Under the pieces are notes generated by a model. It had not been told where the DNA came from and made no database searches. It saw nothing but the letters and a program-made list of their open reading frames with translations. Made by a program: the position numbers and the translations under genes. DNA of 64,000 bases from Costus lasius (Eukaryota; Streptophyta; Magnoliopsida; Zingiberales; Costaceae), in contig CM050449.1 of NCBI GenBank assembly GCA_027563935.2, positions 47,714,507 to 47,778,506 of the forward strand. The letters run 5' to 3'. Positions within the stretch are counted from its first letter, which is position 1. The number at the start of each line of letters is the position of its first letter. Positions 55,484 through 64,000 of the stretch are shown one piece after another.

Positions 55484-57295
55484 GGTGTTCGTTGCTGCAG
55501 GTATCTACAACAATGCAAGAACAGCAAGGTCAGTATCAATGTTAAGAATCGATCAAGACTTAAGAAAGATTCTTTTTCTCACTATTTTATCTGGCTGAAA
55601 AATCCAGCAAAACAGCCCGAAAGAGTAGAACTCTTTTAGTGAGATGGGATCTTGATTTCATACTTGGTCTCCGCGTCCCGCTCAGGCGAGATAAGATGCA
55701 CAGAGAGTACAAGCACTAATTTCTGGTAGGCAGTCCCTGCCAATCGCCAACCCGTGCGATTCCCCTTCATCTGGGCAATCCAGCAGACTGTGCCAACTGA
55801 GTTGGTACAACACAGTCTCTGACCCCACAGATGGCTGCCTCCATGTGCTACCATATGCGCCACATATGTAGTCTACATGGTCAAGCTAACCCGACCTACT
55901 CCCTGGACCACCACGTGCTATGGTGAGCAACGAGAAGCGATAAATCCCTTCTCTGTAACACGCAGGTGTAATCCCGCACCGTCTGAAGATAGATGGACGT
56001 GCCCACTGAGTGGGTACAACACGGCTCCAACGATAATCAGAACAGTGAGGTTTCGCGTCAGAAGGCTTACGAGCTTGATATTTTAGCGTTGGATTTTAAC
56101 GGTCTTTAATCTTCTTCACTATCATGCAATTCCTATGGTGATAGCAGAAGATAAATAAATCATGCTGTTCTACTTATTTAAACAATAAAAGAAAGCATGG
56201 ATCTTATGTGGTAAAAGCCCATAGCCTAAGTAAGACCTTAATTAACTTAAGTCTTCACTTGCTTTTCTTCATGGGTCTTTTAGCTGCTCATTTGGCCCAA
56301 ACCAGGGCCCAAGCGCCATTTGCAGCTGAGGTGCGCCCACCAGGGAAAATGCGCCTGGTCCCAGAGTCGAACCCTGGACCTCCCACCTGGTCAAGCCTCT
56401 ACTGCAAGCGCCTCTGCCAAGTGTGCTCTGTGCTCTTGTCTGATTAACTTACAAATTAATCTATCTAGACAAGATTGACACGTAGGTCAATTACACTTTA
56501 TAAATTAAATGCAATGTGATGCGCAGATCACAATTAAAATTAATTTACAAAATAATTTCCAGGCACGCAGGCCCCAGCACAGCACACATTAAACACGGGC
56601 AGCCCACATAAGAATAAATAAACAAGCACATGGCATCAATCAACATGCGATCCAACCATAAAAATAAAATTTTGAAAACCCCATTGGCATCAATTTTATT
56701 TTCCTTATATGCCCTTACTACCTTACAACGGTCCATTGATAGGGATCCACTCATCATGTCTAGTCAGATCCACTACCCTTGCATGCACCAAGTCCTAACT
56801 GACTTGAGTCGACCTAGTGGTCAACTATGCATGCGCCAAGGGCTGAACAACCATCATGAGTTCTGGCAAGCGGGTGTGAACCCGGGCCTAACTCATATGC
56901 GTTCATCAGTTGTCTCAACCAGACCTCGCTACACGCCTGTGATGCAGTCGACCTATAGCCACTACATGCTTACGCATGGGTGCCATCTGGTCGACCCATC
57001 TAGGCTGTCAGATGGTCTGATCAGACTATTGGATCTAACCTAGAGGATGACTTCAACCCCATCAACTCGTCTAAGGGTTTACAGTAGGCGCAACTTAGAT
57101 CTAATGAGGCGCGCAAGTGATATTTGTTTTTGACGAAAACATTAACAAGCGCCATAATAACATGATACATGCGCAACTTAAATATAATCATACATCATGT
57201 ATATTTCGCATGTTAACAAGAAGAAGATCTAAGCATACTTGCGCAAATATGGATCACAAATGGCTCAAGCAATCATAAAACATGCATGAAACCAG
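55484..57295 (-). other. Untranslated leader of element F
   Basis: Contains ATTGAC-acgtag-GTCAAT (56474-56491), TGTGAT-gcgcag-ATCACA (56515-56532), GGC-acgcag-GCC (56562-56573), the T-arm-like hairpin (56361-56377), and the TGA-loop pair (55793-55805, 56002-56014). No meaningful ORF. Confidence 0.75.
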
Positions 57296-57307
57296 GCTCT
57301 GATACCA
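57296..57307 (-). other. Primer-binding site of F
   Basis: Minus-strand TGGTATCAGAGC two bases after the 5' LTR. Confidence 0.92.
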
Positions 57308-57309
57308 AT

Positions 57310-58993
57310 TGAAGGACCCCTACAACAAAGGGGGGCGAAACCCTAATAGGCGCATTTTGGAGGATTTGAAGCAGCGGAGAGGGTTTCTAGATCTATTGCA
57401 TGCTATATGATCAACATAAAAACATTCTATAGAAAGAATGAGATTCATACCGATGCCATTTCTAGATGGCGACTTGGAAGCAGAAAGCGATGTGGCTTTC
57501 CTCCAGAGGTGACGCACACAAGATGAGTCTTGGCTCCTCCTTGTCGCCCCTTGTGCTAGCAAGGATCGTCCAAGTATCCTGATCGAATGAAAGGGATGAG
57601 ATCTTCTTGGCGATTTCTTCCTTCTTCTTTTCGTTCACCTTCTTCACCACACGAGAGAGAACTTGTGTCGACTCGTGGAGAGGCGAGGCGAGAAGAGGCG
57701 TGAAGAGGAGAAACGTGAGGCGTGGTCACGTTTAGAGAAGTGCTATCTAAAAATAGCATACCACTTCTCAATATGTGATCATGGGTTTACCCCAATCGCA
57801 AACCTCTTATCTCATGAACCATCCGCTCACTTAATGAGCTGGTTCAATTCGGTTCGGTTCAAGAACCAATCAAGCCAAGCGATCCAGTCTAGATCATGAT
57901 TAAACCCTAAGGCTCCAGATCTAACCGTTGATCTCTTGATGCTTCTGATCTCACCGATCTAGCATCCATTCTCTCGATCGAAGCTTACCGATCTCAAGCC
58001 CTAATCAATCAAACATGATCAGACCAGATCTCACTTACAATCATAGATTAAATCCCTTTAAACTAAACCCAAATAATTCAGTCCACACGATCTGACTTAA
58101 GTAAGCCATATCATCAAATTGTGCGACCCTGAGGGTTTCCTTTAAATGTCGGTAACGATAACTTACGTCATCACGATCAGTGAGGGGTATCTAGCAACAC
58201 ATCACTGTCTCCCGATATAAAGGAAAGAGTCTTCCAAGACTACACCCAAACCACAGCACAAGTGTGAATCCAACTCACAAGGCATGCAAATATCCTTTGC
58301 CACTGGACGTTCTTATTGGACAAGCGTGTCAAGCTTGTAGCTCCAATATGATGAGCATGATTAGATCAGATGAACATAGTCACCTGGGTATGGCCATACA
58401 CTTTTCTCAATCATCTCATCCAGGGGGCCCCTTTAGAACATCACACTCCTTAAACAAGGAAACGGCAATCCTTTGTCTATCACTAGTGCCCTAACCTGAC
58501 TCAAGCTCACCATCCAAGATAGTCTATAATCATTATGTTTCAAATGATATTGAACTACCTCAAAACAATGACAATCATCATTTAGAAACACAAGTGATCT
58601 CAAGTCAGAGGACATGTGCCACTTGTTGCAATCAAGGATTATTCACATTGTGACAAGCAATTGAATATCCTAGTAGGGTCTGTCCAGTACATCCAATGTA
58701 CCCATGAGTCTACATCTTATTCCGTGCTCGAAGCATCCTATAAGATTAGAACACATATTAGTCTTAACCATATCAAGGCTGTCTCATGTTCACCAAGATA
58801 TCTCGACTAAGGACTTAACTGCATGTCACCCTAGCTGAACAGCTTTGAGACATTATTCAGAAGTACACTTATTGCATCAGATAAGGTAACAAACTGAATA
58901 ACAACCATTGCCTTTATAAACATAAGGGTTTATTACATGATACTGATGCAATCCCAAGGCCTCAAACATTAGCCTTAAGGGCATACCCCAACA
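57310..58993 (-). repeat. 5' LTR of element F (1,684 bp)
   Basis: Same length as 39668-41351 with about 14 differences. Right flank CTGCG is the target duplication, now one base different from the left copy CTACG. Confidence 0.95.
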
Positions 58994-60159
58994 CTGCGTG
59001 CCGCTTTTCTTTATGCTTTTAACTAAGAAGAAGATTAGGGTGGCGCATCTACTTGGAGCAAGGTGCATGCTTGCTTGGTTGCGCATCCTTGCCTGATGGC
59101 GCAACAAGCTTCAAAGGTGGCACATCCTTGCATAGGAGCGCAAGTTAGGGTTTGACCGAGCCTTGTGCTTGTGTGCTATCCCTCTTGTGGCTTGCTAAAT
59201 GTCGCACCTTCCTTGGAGGAAGACCATGGCATTGGCCGAACCTTGTGGGTGTACCCCTAGGGTTTGAGAGCTAAACCATGGGAGAATGACCTTGGAGCCA
59301 ACCTTGAAGATAGAGCTAGAGGTCGGCTAGGCTAGGTCTAATCTTGGGGCTTGAATCCTAGGTCAAGAGTTGAACCCCTTTTTGGCATGGATTGGTTCAA
59401 TGTCTTGAATGGGCTATGATCACATCATCCTTTTATTGCTTTCTTTATAAAAGCTAAAGCATGCCTGTGATGTTTTATCGTTATGTTATCACCATAGGAT
59501 TGCATGCCTGTAATGATAGACATAAGATAAAACTGAGATGATGAGACCTTAAACAAAAACCCTCAATTAAAATATCAAGTCTAGTAGCCTTCTAACGCGT
59601 AGCCCTCACTAAGCTATCGATCAGTGGAGTTGTGAACTGTTTCCCACCCTCGTGGGACACACCCACTTATCTTTAGAAAGTGCGTGGTGGCAATGGTTTC
59701 CCCAGTCCAGTTTTAACCTGGGCGTGCCTTCGCAAGGAAACTCGTTGGCCCTGGGCATAATGGTTAGGGATGGACTTTACTAGAAGTTCACATGTGCTGG
59801 GCACATGGTGAAAGTCTAGAGGCATCGTTGAGAGGTAAGGGTTTCATGTTGTATCCAGCCCTCGCTGGACATGAAATGCCTGGACTGTCTCAATAAGGGG
59901 AATTGCTTGGAGCAATCGGCCGGCGCGCCCACCTTAGGAAACATGGGTCACTTTGTGCATCTCATCCCACCCTCGTGGGACGCGAAGCCCTGTGTGGAAT
60001 GAGGATCTCATCTCACTAGGAAATCTTGGATTTCTCGATTGACTTTGTGGGTTGTCAATTCGATTAAAAATAGTGGGAGCCATGGTCATTTAAAAGGCAA
60101 GTCCAGTTTAAATGACTCGAAGTAGTACTAATCTGCTGTTTCTTGGTTGTTGTAGAACA
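58994..60159 (+). other. Leader of E, right piece
   Basis: Resumes after F at GTGCCGCTTTTCTTT, matching A from about 8488. Keeps the GCATGCCTGT repeats and the three CCTC-loop hairpins (59642-59657, 59854-59869, 59965-59980) at nearly the same spacing as A (about 212 and 111 bases between starts). Confidence 0.8.
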
Positions 60160-60431
60160 ATGGCTATGAACAATAGCAGTTGGTCACTGCGATCTACCCT
60201 GGATAAGTTGGTTGGATCCAACTTACTGGATTGGTATATGAACTTGAGAATAGTGCTCAAGCTCGAGAGAAAGCTTTATGTTCTTGAGCGTCTTATTCCT
60301 GAGCCACTTCCATGCTCGGCCTCAGCGGCTGAGAGGGATGCTTATGATAAGCATCAGGTTGATACTTTGGAGGTTGCTAACCAACATGTCACTTGAATTT
60401 AAAGGGTGATATGAATCGAAGAGTGCCTCTG
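60160..60431 (+). pseudogene. E gag remnant
   Basis: ATG at 60160 (MAMNNSSWSLRS), 78 codons to TGA 60394-60396, near-identical to A 9648-9884 including the stop and the following bases to GTGCCTCTG, where H begins. Same truncated gag, so the defect is inherited in family I. Confidence 0.85.
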
Positions 60432-62524
60432 TGTTGGGAAACCCCGGGGACATTTTACAAATTTTCAGAGCCATGGGCATACATTTTACGCAGCGGAAGA
60501 ATGTCCCCGAAACAGGCTAGTCCCAAAACCCAGTGAAGATCTCTTGCGAGGGGGTCGACACGATGTGATAGTAAGTACCTTTAAGCAATTGGAAGCCGAT
60601 GTCGATGAAGGCACCCAAGTGTTCGCCCTCTGCAGTCTCGCACACACGGATTCCTCAAGTTTTCTTCTTCCTCGCCCGGTGCTAGCCTCGGGAAGAAGAT
60701 CCATGCCTTAGGAGAGCCCTCCATGCAATTTGCGCCATCACCAAGATGTGATGCGCCAAGGAGATGGAAAGAGAAGGGAACGCCGCAAGCCTTCTTGTTC
60801 CTTTGCGCCAAGGAAAGGAAGAGGAGAAGCATGCTTGCGCCCTTGATGGAAGAAGAAGAGCTCTAACCTCTCCAAGCCGTCGCCCTCTAATGCTTCACGC
60901 CTCCAAGGAATTAGCATCTGGAAGAGAGGGGGCGGTAAGGGCTTATTTATAGGAGCAAGAGGCGGTTAGGGGAGAATGGCAAGTGTTGACAATTAGGGCA
61001 TGATTCTAGGAGATTATCCAATCAAGTATATTGATTAAATCTCCACTCCCATATGCGCCTAAGACTTGCCAAAGCAAGCATCAGCCATATGCGCCCATAT
61101 CATGCCATATGAGGCATTAATCCCATCCATGCGCCTAGACCTAGTCAAGGCAATATGATGGATTACCTAATGTGGCTTGGGCGCAAGTCCTAATCCAATT
61201 AGGACTCTAATTATGTTAATAATCAGCCCACAATTGTCAAACACAATCCAATCAATTATCTTGTGTGATTTAATCAAATCCAATTTGATTTAATCACCTA
61301 GGAGATACCAAACAAGGCATAGGCGCCAATTCTAGTCCAACTAGAATCCCATATGTGCCTATCCCATTAATTCATCCCCATTATACCCTTCAAGCCTCAT
61401 AGCCCTTCAATACAACTTATTAGCAAGCCCAACTAAGCAATGGGCCAAGCCCAAAGTTCATTATGCATGTTAACCAAGCTATTGGATCCAATCCAATTTA
61501 ACCCATGGCTAAATGAGGCTAACCATGGTTAATTTGATGAATATGCCAAAAACGGAAGTTGGCCCCAATAAGTTTCTTCCATCTCATCAGGCCCATTGGC
61601 GCTGATGAAATCTCCCAAATAGATCAGAGTTATCCAATAACTCGATCTAAAGGCTACCCGATCAATATGAAAACTCGAGTATCAAGGTGTGCGACCCTGT
61701 AGGTTCCTCTAACGCTGGCAGTGCTGACCAAAGGTCATCACAAGCAGTGAGTGGCACCTAGCAGTGCATCGCTGCTACCCAGGTTATTGGAATGGATATC
61801 GACATCGACATCCCCATCATCGTAACTAGGTACAGATGCATTACAGTCTCTTTGCCGAACTGATATCCGATTGGACAAGTGTGTCACCACTTGTTTTCAT
61901 CCAATCACATGGCTATGACTAGAACAGGTTCTTACCTGGGTATGGCCATACACTCTCAGTCATAGAACCATAAGGGAGCTCCATGGATATCATACTTCCC
62001 AAAGGAAGGGGCAAATCCTATGTCTGTCCATTGACCTTCTCATATGGGTCGTGACATGCTCAATGACAACCGTTATGACCTCCCAACTACGGCAAGGTGT
62101 TAGGTTGTATCAAAGCAAGTCCCTAACCATATAGAATGGTCAATGACCTCAAGTCAAGGGATCAATGCATCTCCTGTCACTTGTGAGGATAACTTATGAC
62201 ACCAAGTCATAGCCTCACAGCGGGTCTATCCAGTATATCCTCCAATGATATACCCATGTGTCTGCGTTAGCACCACGTGCCTAACCAGCCCACATACCAG
62301 TCTCACAAGTACCAGAGTTGTCCCATATCCACTCAGGTACATCGACTGGGGACTATAGTTCGAGCACAGATCCAATCTGTCTCCAGGGACATTATCATGT
62401 AAGTACACAATCATAGGTGTAGACAAACAATGATAACGACAATGCCAGAAAGATATATATTAATATCAGAGTCAAGTAGTACAAAGATGGACCAAAACTA
62501 GGTCCTAGGGCATATACACCAATA
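60432..62524 (-). repeat. 3' LTR of element H (2,093 bp)
   Basis: On the plus strand it starts TGTTGGGAAACCCC and ends ATACACCAATA, so the terminal CA is now TA. Very close to the A LTRs and keeps the 22 bp lost from the 5' LTR of A. Palindrome at 61940-61951; minus-strand TATAAATA at 60944-60951. Confidence 0.92.
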
Positions 62525-62539
62525 ATCTTCCACTTGCAC
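62525..62539 (-). other. Polypurine tract of H
   Basis: Minus-strand GTGCAAGTGGAAGAT; one G is changed to A relative to A. Confidence 0.75.
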
Positions 62540-62545
62540 TAAGAC

Positions 62546-63108
62546 CTAGAGGTTGAGTAACCTCAACCCCATATCTCTAGTACGACCATCATGCTTCTGC
62601 TGCGCCAAAGCCTTGGTCAGTGGGTCTGCTAGATTGCTCTCTGTGTCAACTCTGCTAATCTTGACATCACCTCGATCAATGATCTCTTTGATCAGGCGAA
62701 ATCTCTTGAGTATGCGTTTGGACCTTTGATGAGACCGTGGTTCCTTATTATGTGCAATTCCCATTGTTGTCATAGTAGAGCTCAATGGGATCCATTGCAC
62801 TTGGAACCACCTGAAGTTCAGAAAAGAACTTCCTGATCCAAACGGCTTCATTGGCTGCCTCAGAAGCAACCACATACTCAGCATTGGTTGTAGAATTAGC
62901 TATGGTGGATTACTTGAAGCTCTTCCAGCATACAGCACCTCCAACCATCTTAAACTAATAGCTGGTCTGTGATCTGAAGTCGTCAGGATCAGACTGGAAT
63001 GACTCATCAGTGAAGCCCTGCACACTGAGTTCTTCCTGTCCCCCGTAGACTTTATAGAATAAATCCTTAGTCCCTTTCAGGATACTCAAGGATATTCTTT
63101 ACAGCGAC
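62546..63108 (-). pseudogene. H RNase H, decayed
   Basis: Ends LRLLNL with stop at 62546-62548, preceded by ADPLTKALAQQKHDGRTRDMG, RGDVKISRVDTESNLADP and NKEPRSHQRSKRILKRF. Upstream the frame changes in the YYDNN region, and a stop interrupts SY-stop-FKMVGG, both as in A. The A-specific stop in the GF(S/T)D region is absent here. No functional enzyme. Confidence 0.88.
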
Positions 63109-63639
63109 CTAGTGCTGTAAACTAGGATTGGATTGGTATCGGCTGGTTATGCTCACAGCATAAGCCACAACTAGTCTAGTACACAACATTGCATACATGA
63201 TCGATCCCACTGCCAAAGCATAGGGCACTCGACTCATGTCATCTCTCTCAGGCTCTGTGTTGGTACACTGGTTCTTTGAGAAAGTAAGGCCATGTCTCAC
63301 TGGAAGGTATCCCTTCTTGGATTGCTCCAAGTTGAACCTCTCCAGGACCTTATCAATGTGGGTACTCTGACTAAGGGCCAAGAGCCTCTTGGATCTATCC
63401 CGGTAGATCCTCACGCCTAGAATATAGGCGGCCTCCCCTAAGTCCTTCATCTCGAAACACTCCCCTAACCATGTCTTCACAGCTTGAAGACTAGGGATGT
63501 CATTTCCGATGAGCAGTATGTCATCGACATACATGACCAGAAAAGTCACCAAGCTCCCACTGAATTTTCTGTATACACAGGCGTCATCTTCGCTTTTGAT
63601 AAAGCTATAATCTCTCACAGCTTCATCAAACTGAAGATT
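63109..63639 (-). pseudogene. H reverse transcriptase, second half
   Basis: YSFIKSEDDACVYRKFSGS, VMYVDDILLIGNDIP, MKDLGEAAYILGVRIYRDRS, CTRLVVAYAVSITSRYQSNPSLQH, then TAG at 63109-63111 where A has TGG. The YVDD box is intact. Confidence 0.9.
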
Positions 63640-64000
63640 CTAACTTCGAGATGCTTGCTTTAATCCGTAAATGGATTTCTTTAGCCTGCAGACTTTACTA
63701 GTATCTGCAGGATGGATGAAGTCATTAGGTTGTGTCATATACACATCCTTAGTTAGCTTCCCGTTAAGGAACGCTGTCTTCACATCCATCTGCCATATCT
63801 CATAGTCATGATATGCAGCTATAGCAAGCAGAATCCGAATGGATTTGATCATGGCAACTGGCGAGAAGGTTTCATCATAGTCCACCCCGTGGACTTGTTT
63901 AAAACCTTTAGCCATTAGTCTACCCTTATAGGTAACTATTTTGCCATCCATGTCTGTCTTCCTCTTGAAGACCCATTTACACCCTATGGGTTTTACCCCA
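63640..64000 (-). pseudogene. H reverse transcriptase, first half (runs off the window)
   Basis: In frame from the window end: GVKPIGCKWVFKRKTDMDG, then LMAKGFKQVHGVDYDETFSP, AAYHDYEIWQMDVKTAFLNGK and LKKSIYGLKQASRS, ending at TAG 63640-63642, the same stop as A at 30015. H keeps the DYE residues that A has lost, so the shared stop is older than the six-base loss in A. Confidence 0.9.

Larger units (their letters stand above)
39668..58993 (-). mobile_element. Element F: Ty1/copia family II, split by gypsy G
   Basis: 5' LTR 57310-58993 and 3' LTR 39668-41351, both 1,684 bp and differing at about 14 positions. PBS 57296-57307. G is inserted in the integrase region (TSD GAAAC, 43358-43362 and 53610-53614). 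Beyond G, it has a TAG at 42961-42963 and a 25-bp deletion at about 42775, so it is defective by three independent events. It sits in the leader of E. Confidence 0.95.
37089..64000 (+). mobile_element. Element E: Ty1/copia family I, split by F and H, 3' end outside the window
   Basis: 5' LTR 37089-39153, PBS 39155-39165, leader 39166-39667 and 58999-60159, gag remnant 60160-60431, then H. F inserted in the leader (TSD CTACG at 39663-39667, CTGCG at 58994-58998, one mismatch). Leader and gag are close to those of A (8477-9918), including the same gag stop. The LTR middle (38014-38600) is more diverged from A. The rest of E would lie beyond H, past the window end. Confidence 0.88.
60432..64000 (-). 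mobile_element. Element H: Ty1/copia family I, 3' part (5' part outside the window)
   Basis: Reverse-strand element in the gag remnant of E. 3' LTR 60432-62524, polypurine tract, RNase H and RT to the window end. The left flank CTCTG (60427-60431) would be the TSD. Coding defects match A at several sites: TAG in RS-stop-N, the shift at EYPERD, SY-stop-F, and the shift in the YYDNN region. It adds at least one of its own (TAG at 63109-63111). Confidence 0.92.

Noticed and set aside
1..64000. CRISPR array, rRNA or complete tRNA gene
   Set aside because: Repeats found are LTRs, tandem duplications or hairpins; no regular repeat-spacer array, no rRNA wording, and only a single T-arm-like hairpin.

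Overview
This 64 kb window is intergenic DNA from a large, repeat-rich plant genome. It is almost entirely nested LTR retrotransposons, and I see no single-copy host gene, rRNA or tRNA gene, or CRISPR array. Evidence for a plant: Ty1/copia polyproteins of Angela/BARE-like type, a Ty3/gypsy element with a C-terminal chromodomain (Tekay/Del-like), primer-binding sites matching plant initiator tRNA-Met (TGGTATCAGAG), and long LTRs of 1.5-2.8 kb. The lineage names rest on remembered family features, not on a search. The species cannot be told from the sequence.

Labels used below. Family I copia (LTR about 2.07-2.09 kb, starts TGTTGGTG, ends CCCAACA): elements A (+), E (+), H (-) and an older LTR, Z (-). 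Family II copia (LTR 1.54-1.73 kb, starts TGTTGG(G/A)GTATGCCC): elements D (+), B (-), C (-), F (-). Gypsy: element G (+).

Layout, left half. D (1-4516) is cut by the window edge and sits in LTR Z (4517-5869 and 33224-33556). Z is also split by A (5870-33223, TSD CTCAT). A is split in its integrase-RT linker by B (11615-29543, TSD CCCAG). B is split in gag by C (16807-25591, TSD TAATG). Nesting is four deep: C in B in A in Z. Middle: 33557-37088 is about 3.5 kb of degenerate sequence without a recognisable gene. Right half: E starts at 37089. F (39668-58993, TSD CTACG/CTGCG) interrupts its leader, G (43363-53609, TSD GAAAC) interrupts the integrase region of F, and H (60432 to the window end) interrupts the gag remnant of E.

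Each autonomous-type copia carries gag (CCHC knuckle), aspartic protease, integrase, reverse transcriptase and RNase H in one frame. G carries gag with two CCHC knuckles, protease, RT, RNase H, integrase and chromodomain. Every copy has at least one defect. C is the least damaged: one in-frame TAG in a frame of about 1,294 codons, and LTRs differing at about six positions in 1,541.

Most interesting signals. (1) Family I looks like a non-autonomous lineage: A has young, near-identical LTRs but a heavily decayed coding region, and several of its defects are shared with H or E. (2) The untranslated leaders of both copia families hold repeated small hairpins. In one set the six-base loop is kept while stems differ; in others stems differ by paired changes. 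This is covariation-type evidence for RNA structure. (3) An LTR block with the palindrome GTATGGCCATAC is shared by both families. All difference counts were made by eye and are approximate.
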